Below are positions 9,753 through 17,833 of a stretch of DNA of 64,000 bases, piece by piece. The notes beneath the pieces are model-generated. The model ran no database searches and was not told where the DNA came from. It was given only the letters and a program-made list of their open reading frames with translations. The number at the start of each line of letters is the position of its first letter. Position 1 is the stretch's first letter. The position numbers and the translations under genes were made by a program. Origin of the DNA: Veillonella absiana (GTDB lineage Bacteria > Bacillota > Negativicutes > Veillonellales > Veillonellaceae); assembly GCF_032970905.1 (NCBI RefSeq), contig NZ_JAWJZA010000008.1; one strand, written 5' to 3'.

Positions 9753-10931
9753 CTATTTTAATTTAAACGCTACCCAGATAGCAGCCACAATGAACAACAG
9801 ACCTGATGCCCAGAACAATGTGGTAAACCCTAAAAGAGCCATCAGATTCGATCCACAAACAGCACCGATAAAATAGCCAAAGAATTGACATGACTGATTG
9901 TAGGCAAATACCTGGCCTGACAATGCTTTATCAATTTTTGATGCCAAAAACGTATTCAACGCCGGCAACATGCCGCCAAGGCCTAAACCTTGCAAGAATC
10001 GAACGGCTGCCAATTGATACACATCGGTTACATAAGCTTGAGGAATATTTAATACCCCCACATAAATCAAACTCGTGATTAAAACCTTTCGAGCCCCAAT
10101 ACGATCAACTAATCCGCCTATGGGAGAACTACTTACTAATTGCGCTAGGCCCATCATAGAAAAAACAGCCCCGGCAATAAATCCAAGGTTTTCCGTTTCT
10201 GGTGGTACAATGCCCTTAATATATACCGCAATAATTGGTTGCAGGGACATAATACAAATGGCATAAATAAAAGACGTAATACACAATGCCACTATGGCAT
10301 CAAACTCTGGTAAGGCCACTTTCAACTGTTTAAAAGTTAATGTCACCTTATCCTTATTAGGAACATAGTTTTCATGTATAAATAAATATGACAAAATAAA
10401 TGCAATGAGCATCAAACAGCCTACAAGAATAAAATCATTACGGATACCAATTTCATCCGCAATATAGCCCCCTATTAATGGACCTACCAAACTACCACTT
10501 AATTGGGCTGAAGCAAGCAATCCCAATGCCCATCCCGTATGATCCAATGGCGTTTCCGCAGCAATTAACGTAATACATGCTGTATAAAAGCCACTTACTA
10601 ACCCTTGAATCAAACGCATAAATACAACACCTTCTGGGGTATGTTGAAAAGCAATGATAAAATTACATATAGCCATACCAAAGCTTGATCGAATCAACGT
10701 AATCTTTCGGCCATGCTTATCAGCCATCCGCCCCCAAAATGGAGCCGACAAACAAACCACCAAATAAGTAACACCCGTGGCCAAGCCAGCCCAACGAGCT
10801 AACTCCTCTGCAGACTCTACACCCATCTCATGAAAATATAATGGTAAGATTGGTGATAATTGACTCACCCCAAAGGATGTACAAAACGTACACAAGAAGG
10901 ATATGTATACCGTACGTTTCCAATCCTCCAA
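9753..10931 (-). CDS. MFS transporter, drug:H+ antiporter type (12 TM)
   Basis: 392 residues with about 12 hydrophobic helices. The loop between helices 2 and 3 carries the MFS motif GRMADKHGRKITL (about 66-78), and helix 5 has the antiporter-like SGSLVGPLIGGYIAD. A second copy of the loop motif, GGLVDRIGARKVL, begins the C-terminal half, as expected from the internal duplication. These proteins exchange protons for small molecules in the inner membrane; many are multidrug exporters, but the substrate cannot be inferred here. The start is TTG at 10931 with AGAGGAGGG six bases before it. It stands alone, facing the LysR unit. Confidence 0.85.
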   Translation of the reverse strand: MEDWKRTVYISFLCTFCTSFGVSQLSPILPLYFHEMGVESAEELARWAGLATGVTYLVVCLSAPFWGRMADKHGRKITLIRSSFGMAICNFIIAFQHTPEGVVFMRLIQGLVSGFYTACITLIAAETPLDHTGWALGLLASAQLSGSLVGPLIGGYIADEIGIRNDFILVGCLMLIAFILSYLFIHENYVPNKDKVTLTFKQLKVALPEFDAIVALCITSFIYAICIMSLQPIIAVYIKGIVPPETENLGFIAGAVFSMMGLAQLVSSSPIGGLVDRIGARKVLITSLIYVGVLNIPQAYVTDVYQLAAVRFLQGLGLGGMLPALNTFLASKIDKALSGQVFAYNQSCQFFGYFIGAVCGSNLMALLGFTTLFWASGLLFIVAAIWVAFKLK

Positions 10932-11030
10932 AACAAGCCCTCCTCTTGCCTCATACTACTAACTACTTAAGCCCAGCAATTCCATCATTTTACATTCTAT
11001 AAGTATAATTATACACGAAATAAATAAACA

Positions 11031-11340
11031 CCGCTATTGTAGAACTGAGTCAATGACCCGTTTAGGGCCGAGGCACACTAACCTATCAGCACTATAGCAG
11101 AAGCTAACCCAATGGCTAGCTTCGCTAGCCGAGGGCACCGTACCAAAATAGCGCTATCGTCGAACTGAGCCTATGACCCGTCTAGGGTCGAGGCATGCAC
11201 GATAGATAATGCGACCGCAGGGAGCGAAGTACACCTACAATCCTTTGCCGTAAATATCGTCAGTGTCCCGTTCAATACGAAATGGTTCACGGTGGGGCCC
11301 ATGTCCCCTTTGGGGACGAGGCCCCGCCTAGAACCATTTC
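11031..11340. repeat. Cluster of intergenic repeats with small hairpins
   Basis: A GC-rich, gene-free block. Two direct repeats of 45 bases start at 11031 and 11151, exactly 120 bases apart (shared core ATGACCCGTYTAGGGYCGAG). Four small palindromes lie in series, each followed by GAGG: near 11054-11071, 11114-11130 (GGCTAGC-TTC-GCTAGCC), 11174-11190 and 11303-11317 (GTCCCC-TTT-GGGGAC). A fifth (TGCG-ACC-GCA then GGGAGCGAAG) lies near 11210. The last GAGG-tailed one sits inside a longer stem with arms GAAATGGTTC (11279-11288) and GAACCATTTC (11331-11340). I see no coding potential. Confidence 0.7.
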
Positions 11341-11451
11341 ACCCACCTAGAGTGCGACTCGTAGAATACCGCGCGCTACCGTTCATGGCGTCGTGCGTAA
11401 ACCGTGAACCCCCTATCAGCGCGTCACCGCAAAACACCTCGGAGATAACCC

Positions 11452-11608
11452 AGAATTGCCTTAACTCCCCCTAGCCGTACATTACATCCAATACCAAAAC
11501 ACCCCGTGTTCCGGGGCTTGGCGAACTTTACACTTCAGTGTAGAGAGCCAAATCCGGAGCACGGGGTGTTTGTATCAGCACTCACCCAACGGGGAGTTAA
11601 GCAATTCT
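11452..11608. repeat. Nested palindrome downstream of citF
   Basis: Outer arms AGAATTGC-C-TTAACTCCCC (11452-11470) and GGGGAGTTAAGCAATTCT (11591-11608) enclose inner arms AAACACCCCGTG (11497-11508) and CACGGGGTGTTT (11560-11571). Inside these is a small hairpin TACACT-TC-AGTGTA followed by GAGAGCC. It may end citF transcription, though no U-run follows the outer stem. 11341-11451 shows nothing else. Confidence 0.65.
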
Positions 11609-11642
11609 AGCGTTATCGCAGATACCGTATTGCCGTTACACC

Positions 11643-13190
11643 TTATAAAGGTTTACGAACAACGTCCAAAATAGTACCATCGCGGTATTCAACGATAGCC
11701 ACGATATCTTCGTCTTTGTCGGACACAGGAATATCTTGTGGTGTACCTACAAGATCATATGCCATTTGTTGCAATTCTTGAATTGTGTAAATTGGCAAGT
11801 TGCTGTCTGCAAATTTTTCAACCAAGTCTTGACGAGCTGGATTGATAGCGATACCGTATTCAGTTACCAATACGTCAACGGAAGTACCAGGAGTGATTAC
11901 TGTGGATACTTTGTCACGAATCATTGGCAAACGACCACGAATCAATGGGCAAGTGATAACTGTGCATTTTGCACCAGCTGCTGTATCGGAGTGACCGCCA
12001 GAAGCGCCCATCAATACACCATTGGAGTCAGTCATAACGTTTACGTTGAAGTCAACGTCGATTTCAGTAGCGCCCAAGAAAACTACGTCTAAGTAGTTAG
12101 TTGTGCAATCTGTCCAAGGGTTCGCGTACATAGAAGCGCTCATTTCGATATGTGCAGGGTTAGCATGCAAGGATGCTGCTGCAGTAGTGTCGAATGTTTG
12201 AGTGTCATAGATAGCTTTAATCAAGCCTTCTTCAAGCATACCGCTAAGAACACCTGTAGCACCACCAATAGCAAAACCAGCAGTTTCACCACGTTTGCGA
12301 AGTTTTTCAGCGATGAATTTAGCCACAGTCAATGGAGCACCACCAGCACCTAATTGGAATACAAAGCCTTCACGAATGATATCCGCTTGATCCAAAAATT
12401 CGCCAGCTAATTCAGCGATTTTAATTTGAATAGGGTTTTTAGTGAAACCAACAGCACCGGATGCAATACCAGCTGGATCACCAATTTCATCAACTACAAC
12501 TACGTAGTCTACATCAGTTTGAGGAACGGAGTATGGATATACATAGTCAACCAAGTTATCAGTGATAACTACAGTTTTATCAGCATATTTTGCATCAACC
12601 ATAGCATAACCCATAGCACCACATGCAGATTTACCCATCATACCTGTGCAGTTACCACGAGGATCTGCAGTAGAAGCACCCATGAATGCTACATCGATAT
12701 GAACTTCGCCACATTCAATAGCACGAGCACGACCACCATGAGAACGAATCACTACAGGGCGTTTTAACACGCCAGGATTTTGTGTCAAGAATTTACCCAA
12801 ACGATCACGAAGACCAGATGTTTCAATAGCTGTTACAGTACCATCTTGGATCATTTCAACCAAAAATTCATGACATGGGGACAAGGAACTGGAAGCGATT
12901 GTGATATCTTTGATACCTTTTGCTTGGATACGTTCCATAACCATTTTCATAACATAATCGCCATTGCGGAAATGATGGTGGAAAGATAATGTCATACCAT
13001 CTTTTACGCCTGCTTTTTCGATTGCTTCATCGATGGAAGCCAAGATTTTATTGTCACCAACACGAGTTGTGTGAACTGGTTTACCTGCACGGGATGCTTT
13101 TGCTTCAATAGCAAATTCACCTTGGTATACTTCACGACCTTCTAATGCTGGAATATTTGTTGGAATATCGCACCCTACTTTATTTAACAT
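11643..13190 (-). CDS. citF: Citrate lyase alpha subunit (citrate CoA-transferase)
   Basis: 515 residues, full length for CitF. In the lyase complex it swaps the acetyl group on the acyl carrier for citrate, forming citryl-carrier. Family hallmarks run along the chain: GMTLSFHHHFRNGD (about 65-78), RSHGGRARAIECGE, GKSACGAMGYAMVDAKYAD, QLGAGGAPLTVA, FLGATEIDVDFNVNV and GASGGHSDTAAGAK. It is the last gene of citD-citE-citF; its start overlaps the end of citE by 11 bases, so translation is probably coupled. The accessory genes for making and attaching the prosthetic group (citC, citX, citG) are not in this window. Confidence 0.95.
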   Translation of the reverse strand: MLNKVGCDIPTNIPALEGREVYQGEFAIEAKASRAGKPVHTTRVGDNKILASIDEAIEKAGVKDGMTLSFHHHFRNGDYVMKMVMERIQAKGIKDITIASSSLSPCHEFLVEMIQDGTVTAIETSGLRDRLGKFLTQNPGVLKRPVVIRSHGGRARAIECGEVHIDVAFMGASTADPRGNCTGMMGKSACGAMGYAMVDAKYADKTVVITDNLVDYVYPYSVPQTDVDYVVVVDEIGDPAGIASGAVGFTKNPIQIKIAELAGEFLDQADIIREGFVFQLGAGGAPLTVAKFIAEKLRKRGETAGFAIGGATGVLSGMLEEGLIKAIYDTQTFDTTAAASLHANPAHIEMSASMYANPWTDCTTNYLDVVFLGATEIDVDFNVNVMTDSNGVLMGASGGHSDTAAGAKCTVITCPLIRGRLPMIRDKVSTVITPGTSVDVLVTEYGIAINPARQDLVEKFADSNLPIYTIQELQQMAYDLVGTPQDIPVSDKDEDIVAIVEYRDGTILDVVRKPL

Positions 13191-14112
13191 CGTATTCTGC
13201 TCCTTCCTCTAATTCAACTTTAATACCTGCTGCACGAGCTTTATCAACAACACGTTGTGCACGAACTACGATAGGACCGTCAATCATTTTACCGTCTACA
13301 CTAATAACGCCTTTGTTGTTGCGCAATGCGTCAGCATAGCTGTTCAATACTTTCACAGAGTGAGCAATTTCTTTTTCATCTGGTGTGAAGATTTCATGTA
13401 CCATTTTAATTTGGCTAGGGTGAATACAAGACTTACCATCGAAACCAAGGGATTTTATGAAAGCTACTTCTTCCTTGAATCCTTCTGGATCTTTTACGTC
13501 GGAGAATACTGTATCTACGCAACGGATACCAGCTTCACGAGCTGCATGAAGAATAGTTTGACGAGCAAACAACAGTTCTACAGCTGGTTTGGATTTACCC
13601 GTACGGATGTCTGCACGATAGTCTTCGGCACCAAGAGCGATACCAACTACGCGAGGGCCAGCACAAATTTCACGAACGTTGTACAAACCTTTAACGGATT
13701 CGATAGCAACGATAATATTGATTGTACCTTCTTCCCAACCATTAGCTTTTTCTACTTCTTCAATTTTTTTTGCTACGATTTCAACTTCGGATACGTCTTC
13801 AGTTTTAGGTAAACGAATCAAATCAGGTTTTGCAGGAATAATAACATCCATATCATCATAACCAAATGGTGTTTGAGTTGGATGGTTAATACGAACTACT
13901 GTCTCTGCTCTGAAAGTGCGGGATTTCAAAGCTTCTGCTGTCAATAGACGAGCTGTATCTTTTTCAGTGATAGCTACGGAGTCTTCGATATCGAACATGA
14001 TACTATCAGAACCGTGGATATCAGCACTGTTGATCATTTTAGGAGTATTGCCTGGTACGAACATCATAGAACGAGACAAACGTTTTTTAGCTGCTTCAGT
14101 TAATGCACTCAT
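13180..14112 (-). CDS. citE: Citrate lyase beta subunit (citryl-ACP lyase)
   Basis: 310 residues, HpcH/HpaI-type TIM barrel. It cleaves citryl-carrier to oxaloacetate and acetyl-carrier. Visible motifs: RSMMFVPGNTPKM near the N-terminus, DIEDSVAITEKD with metal and substrate acids, VVRINHPTQTPFG, VAIESVKGLYNV and GKSCIHPSQIKMV near residue 220. Length and order match CitE. The first base of its ATG region overlaps the citD stop, and its own end overlaps citF, so the three are one operon in the common D-E-F order. Confidence 0.95.
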   Translation of the reverse strand: MSALTEAAKKRLSRSMMFVPGNTPKMINSADIHGSDSIMFDIEDSVAITEKDTARLLTAEALKSRTFRAETVVRINHPTQTPFGYDDMDVIIPAKPDLIRLPKTEDVSEVEIVAKKIEEVEKANGWEEGTINIIVAIESVKGLYNVREICAGPRVVGIALGAEDYRADIRTGKSKPAVELLFARQTILHAAREAGIRCVDTVFSDVKDPEGFKEEVAFIKSLGFDGKSCIHPSQIKMVHEIFTPDEKEIAHSVKVLNSYADALRNNKGVISVDGKMIDGPIVVRAQRVVDKARAAGIKVELEEGAEYDVK

Positions 14113-14381
14113 TATGCTTTACTCCCCCTTTCCAAGGCACCCAATACGCGGGCTTTAATTGTGTAGTCCCAAGCATTTTTGTCGGCTACAGTTAATTTAA
14201 CACCATCGAACCCAGATTCTTTTACTGTGTTCAAAATCAATTCTCTGATTTGTTCGCCGTATTGACGCATAACTTTGGAAGTCAATTCAAGTTCGATGCC
14301 GCTAGCAATCGGTTCAACCGTTACTAATGCATCATTTTTTTCGTCGAAGCCAGCTTGCGCAGCTTTCACTAATTTAGCCAT
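14112..14381 (-). CDS. citD: Citrate lyase gamma subunit-like acyl carrier protein, attachment serine not seen
   Basis: About 89 residues from ATG 14381 (AAAGGA seven bases upstream; a further upstream start at 14396 is possible). Size, the block SGIELELTSKVMRQYGEQI and position before citE fit CitD, the carrier of the phosphoribosyl-dephospho-CoA arm. In Klebsiella CitD the arm is on Ser14 in AGTLESSDVMV. The aligned stretch here reads AGFDEKNDALV, with Lys-Asn in place of Ser-Ser. Either the arm is attached elsewhere, the subunit is inactive, or the family differs. The alignment is by eye from memory of the Klebsiella sequence. Confidence 0.85.
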   Translation of the reverse strand: MAKLVKAAQAGFDEKNDALVTVEPIASGIELELTSKVMRQYGEQIRELILNTVKESGFDGVKLTVADKNAWDYTIKARVLGALERGSKA

Positions 14382-14435
14382 GTTGCATCCTTTCATACAT
14401 ACTAAAATAATAATGATTCAACTAATTATAAATGC

Positions 14436-14516
14436 AATAGGTAGTAAATGAATCAGCCAACAGATATCAGCAATTATTTACTACCTATTATAAGTAATTT
14501 GATCCTATGAAAGTCA
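14436..14516 (-). promoter_or_regulatory. Candidate citD promoter with overlapping dyad
   Basis: A perfect 14-base inverted repeat, AATAGGTAGTAAAT (14436-14449) and ATTTACTACCTATT (14476-14489), lies 55 bases before citD. On the minus strand its first arm overlaps a TATAAT (14492-14487), with a weak -35 TGACTT (14516-14511) 18 bases upstream. It could be an operator, or a leader hairpin in citDEF mRNA. It lacks a U-run, so a terminator is less likely. Confidence 0.45.
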
Positions 14517-14543
14517 TTAAATGACACTCAGAAAACCAATTTC

Positions 14544-14723
14544 TTAACTCACAAAATTTGGCTCTGCATCTATATTTCTATTATACTGTGTTTCCCTATT
14601 CAAGAAAAATAGAACGCATTTATAGGTGGTCATAAAAACTTTTATTACCACAAGCCAAAGAATTCGGGTCATTTCATCCCCATCCATCTCAACTAATGGT
14701 GTTGTCATTTTAATTTTACTCAT
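14544..14723 (-). pseudogene. Truncated NADP-isocitrate dehydrogenase remnant
   Basis: A 59-codon frame starting at ATG 14723 with a GTGAGG site. The first 23 residues, MSKIKMTTPLVEMDGDEMTR and ILW, match the start of the eukaryote-like homodimeric NADP-dependent isocitrate dehydrogenase (xPxVEMDGDEMTRIxW). After ILW the similarity stops abruptly and the rest (LVVIKVFMTTYKCVLFF) resembles nothing in the enzyme. All catalytic residues lie beyond this point in the intact protein, so this is a deletion remnant. It sits upstream of citDEF in the same direction. The short product may still be translated. Confidence 0.7.
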
Positions 14724-14807
14724 ACGAAACCTCACTCTTTCTCTTAGGTATCCAAATTCACAAAAATAATATGATACCTTATCAAATAAGCTCCATTACA
14801 TTCACAT

Positions 14808-14830
14808 ATATCATATTTAATATGATTTTA
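14808..14830. promoter_or_regulatory. Shared site upstream of icd remnant / citDEF
   Basis: ATCATATTTAATATGATTTT resembles ATCATATTTGGTATGTTTTT at 16539. It contains a near-perfect dyad, ATCATAT-TTA-ATATGAT, and lies 85 bases before the ATG at 14723. The copy near citM lies 93 bases before its gene. This is probably the operator of a common regulator, with the nearby LysR protein the obvious candidate. The rest of 14724-14968 shows no gene. Confidence 0.45.
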
Positions 14831-14968
14831 GTTTATCACCGTAACAAAACTTTCACCAATACAAATAAACTGAATAATCCATAAGCAAGATTTATAGCTC
14901 ATCTGAAAGCCACCCAATAAACCTAAAAAGTACATAATTGCTCTATGATATAGAGAATAAATGGTTCA

Positions 14969-15005
14969 AAAAAACTGCCCTTAGAAAATTCTAAGAGCAG
15001 TTTTT
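14969..15005. terminator. Intrinsic terminator after citrate carrier gene
   Basis: Arms ACTGCCCTTAGAA and TTCTAAGAGCAGT around AAT, one mismatch, with an A-run on the left giving a U-run for the minus-strand transcript. Confidence 0.85.
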
Positions 15006-15102
15006 GTATGTTACTATATAATCTTAGTCTTCATCATATAACAATATATACTATGAAGTCTAATCAGCTATGCTATCCTAACATTCACTGATGTAGTTTT
15101 AA

Positions 15103-16446
15103 TTAGATTGTGAATAAACCTAACATTGCACCAGTTGCTAAGGAAATTAAGGACAAGATGAATAATCTTGGAGCACAGAATTTCAACATATCTTTGATTT
15201 CTACGCCAGCCAAACCACAAGCCAAGAATGTAGTTGCAGCATGAGGAGTTACCAATACGCCGTAGTTTTTAGAAATCAACATTGCCATAGCCATGTTATG
15301 ACCATCAACACCGAAGTTTTCACCTACGCTAATAGCCAATGGTAATAAACCAAAGAAGTAGGAGTCAGTACCTAACAACATACCGATTGGCACACCAAGG
15401 ATACCAAATACAGTTTGTAAATGACCACCGATAGCTTCTGGTACTAAACCAATTAGCAAAGTAGCCATGGATTCCATCATTTTTGTACCACTCAATACGC
15501 CCAAGAATACACCAGATGCCAACAAGATCATAGGCATTGTTAACGCTGTATCAGCATGCATTTTGATAGCTTTGGATTGCGCTTTTGCACCAGGGAAGTT
15601 GATGATCAACGCCAATGCCAAACCTAACATGAACGCACCGTACAAAGGAATTTTAGTGAAGCAAAGAAGACCAATTACACCAAGAGTGATGATCAAGTTA
15701 ACCCAGATCAATTTAGGCCGTTTCATTTCATCGAAATCAGCTTGGGATGGACCAATGTTGTCACCTTCATCAATAGTACTATCAAGAAGAGCTGCTTCGC
15801 CTGTTGGATTAAGACCCGCGCCACGGCGTTTTTCTACCATACCCATGTAACCAGCAAATACTACTAGAATTACTAAACCTATACCTTGTAATGGAATTAA
15901 TTCTTGCCATAAAGCATTAACGTCAGCGTTCAATACAACGCCTGTACGCGCTACTGGGCCACCCCATGGTACCAAGTTCATAATACTCATAGCCGCGCCG
16001 ATGATTACCAATAATGTAACTGGACGGATATGCAATTTTTTATAAACAGGTAACATAGCAGGGATAGTAATAAGCAAGGTAGAAGCCAACGCACCATCCA
16101 TGTGAGCGATAACGGCGATCAAGGAAGTAGCTATTGTAACAGCCATAATGTTATTACCAGCTTTTTTAGCCAACCAGTTTACCATAGGATCGAACAACCC
16201 TACATCGCCCATCAAGGAGAAGAATACGATAGAGAAAATGAACAATACTGCTGTGGACCAAGTTTTAGAAACACCTACTTTGATGAATTCAAAAATATCT
16301 TGAGGCCCGAAGCCAACAATAACTGCTGCAATAATAGGAACAATAACGAAAATAGGAACTGGGTTAGTTTTTGATTGAATCAACGCCCATACGATGGTTG
16401 CAATCATCAAAATCCCCATTACGCCGAGAAGAACTTCACCATGCAT
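15103..16446 (-). CDS. CitMHS-family citrate transporter
   Basis: 447 residues with about 11-12 hydrophobic helices. The sequence matches the CitMHS family (citrate-metal or citrate-proton symporters): an N-terminal helix HGEVLLGVMGILMIATIVWA, IAHMDGALASTLLITIPAM (about 114-132), MNLVPWGGPVARTG (about 155-168) and a repeat-like C-terminal LVTPHAATTFLACGLAGVE. It would import citrate across the inner membrane for the adjacent citrate lyase. A strong AT-rich promoter region with the site described at 16515-16559 precedes it. The exact ion partner cannot be told from sequence. Confidence 0.88.
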   Translation of the reverse strand: MHGEVLLGVMGILMIATIVWALIQSKTNPVPIFVIVPIIAAVIVGFGPQDIFEFIKVGVSKTWSTAVLFIFSIVFFSLMGDVGLFDPMVNWLAKKAGNNIMAVTIATSLIAVIAHMDGALASTLLITIPAMLPVYKKLHIRPVTLLVIIGAAMSIMNLVPWGGPVARTGVVLNADVNALWQELIPLQGIGLVILVVFAGYMGMVEKRRGAGLNPTGEAALLDSTIDEGDNIGPSQADFDEMKRPKLIWVNLIITLGVIGLLCFTKIPLYGAFMLGLALALIINFPGAKAQSKAIKMHADTALTMPMILLASGVFLGVLSGTKMMESMATLLIGLVPEAIGGHLQTVFGILGVPIGMLLGTDSYFFGLLPLAISVGENFGVDGHNMAMAMLISKNYGVLVTPHAATTFLACGLAGVEIKDMLKFCAPRLFILSLISLATGAMLGLFTI

Positions 16447-16514
16447 AAAAAAACCTCCAAAATTAAAAAATACCTAAAAAATAAAACAAGTAATAACTAA
16501 TATTGCCATAAAGG

Positions 16515-16559
16515 CATACCATTTACAATTAATTAAAAATCATATTTGGTATGTTTTTA
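16515..16559. promoter_or_regulatory. Candidate operator between citrate carrier and LysR gene
   Basis: Contains the second copy of the ATCATATTTRRTATG site (16539-16553) and a perfect inverted pair CATACCA (16515-16521) and TGGTATG (16547-16553), centres 32 bases apart. Another dyad, AGTGA-TGACG-TCACT, lies near 16664-16678 close to the end of the LysR gene. No gene lies in 16447-16736. Confidence 0.45.
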
Positions 16560-16736
16560 TTATATATACTTTACAGATTTAATCCCAATGAAGCTTTTTT
16601 ATAGGGGGGGATAAATAAAATATTTAAAAGGGTGCTTTTATAGTATCACTGTATCTATAAGACAAAGTGATGACGTCACTATATTAAAATATAATATAAT
16701 GCTTACAACAGAATATATAGTTCTATCCCGTATATT

Positions 16737-17648
16737 CTATTCCGAGTATTCTTCAAAAATACTAGGATCCACTATATTATGCTCTGCATAGTAATCCAAC
16801 ACATAATCAACAAAGGTTTTTACTACAACCAGATTAATAGCTTCTTCATTGTAAATCAAATTAGTTTCTCTTGTTACCAGATTCCCAGCTTTATCACGAA
16901 TTGGACTTACAAAAATATCCTTATCTTTACATGAACCAAGCCCCATATAGGTTAAAATAGACCAACCAAGGCCTTCACGAACAAAGTGGCGACAAGTAAC
17001 CATAGAGTTCACATCCATAGCTACGGCCGGTTCTTTTTCAAGATGCTCTGTACACCACGTTTCAATGACGCCAGACACAGTTCCATCCGTATCATATCGA
17101 ATAAATGGTACTTTTAGTAATTCTTTATGCGGTACCAAATCCTTATATACTAAGCAATACGGTTCATCCAACAAGCGAATTGTTTTACCTGTAGACATAT
17201 GCCCACCACGAGCGAAAGCAATCACACATTCTCCCGTGTTAAACATCTTTACAACTTGCTGGCTAAAGGCAGTTTTCACTTGAATATTAATGTCTGGGTA
17301 TAGCTCTCTAAATCGGCTCAACAGCTTTGGCAGCTCATAGTCAGCAAAATTAATAGAAGATGCAATTTTTAACGTTCCTTGTATCTTACCAGATATAGCA
17401 TTTAACGCTTCACTTAGTTTTTCTTGCTCTTGTACCATGCGTTTACAGTAGTCATGATATATTTCACCTTGTGGAGTTAAAATAATCCCCTCTGCTGTAC
17501 GTAATAACAATGCGTTTCCTAGTGCAGCCTCCATTTGGCGTATACGATAGCTCAATGCAGGTTGGGAGATAAATAATTTTTCTGCCGCCTTAGTCATATT
17601 GCCTTCTTCAACAACAGTAATAAAGGTTTCCCATTCTCTGTTATCCAT
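16737..17648 (-). CDS. LysR-family regulator next to citrate genes
   Basis: 303 residues. The DNA-binding domain is clear: MDNREWETFITVVEEGNMTK, then AAEKLFISQPALSYRIRQME (about 21-40) and LTPQGEIYHDYCKRM. The effector domain starts at GTLKIASSINFADYELPKLL. It lies upstream of, and in the same direction as, the citrate carrier gene; related LysR proteins (CitR/CcpC-like) respond to citrate, so a role in controlling citM and citDEF is a reasonable inference but unproven. Two very similar sites upstream of both target units support it. Confidence 0.88.
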   Translation of the reverse strand: MDNREWETFITVVEEGNMTKAAEKLFISQPALSYRIRQMEAALGNALLLRTAEGIILTPQGEIYHDYCKRMVQEQEKLSEALNAISGKIQGTLKIASSINFADYELPKLLSRFRELYPDINIQVKTAFSQQVVKMFNTGECVIAFARGGHMSTGKTIRLLDEPYCLVYKDLVPHKELLKVPFIRYDTDGTVSGVIETWCTEHLEKEPAVAMDVNSMVTCRHFVREGLGWSILTYMGLGSCKDKDIFVSPIRDKAGNLVTRETNLIYNEEAINLVVVKTFVDYVLDYYAEHNIVDPSIFEEYSE

Positions 17649-17770
17649 ACGGTCTCCTTTCTGTTCGATGATACATATCTAACAAGCTATCTATCAGCAA
17701 ACCATGTATAAAATCATCATATTAGATCAATAAGAATAATACATAAACTAAGCTCTTACGAGCTAAATGA

Positions 17771-17796
17771 TAAAAGAGGGAGCCTCAGCCCCCTCT
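17771..17796 (-). terminator. Intrinsic terminator after BI-1 family gene
   Basis: For the minus strand, AGAGGGGGC-TGAG-GCTCCCTCT is followed by TTTTA. It lies 37 bases beyond the stop codon. Confidence 0.7.
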
Positions 17797-17833
17797 ACAT
17801 TCTCATTAAATATTAAGTTCCTTTAGGGTCAAA

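Noticed and set aside
11292..11474. Plus-strand open frame in the repeat block
   Set aside because: It covers palindromes and has no start context; composition is due to the repeats.
12426..12767. Long open frames antisense to citF, citE, pyk, ilvB and nifJ
   Set aside because: They mirror codon bias of the sense genes and lack ribosome sites or family motifs.
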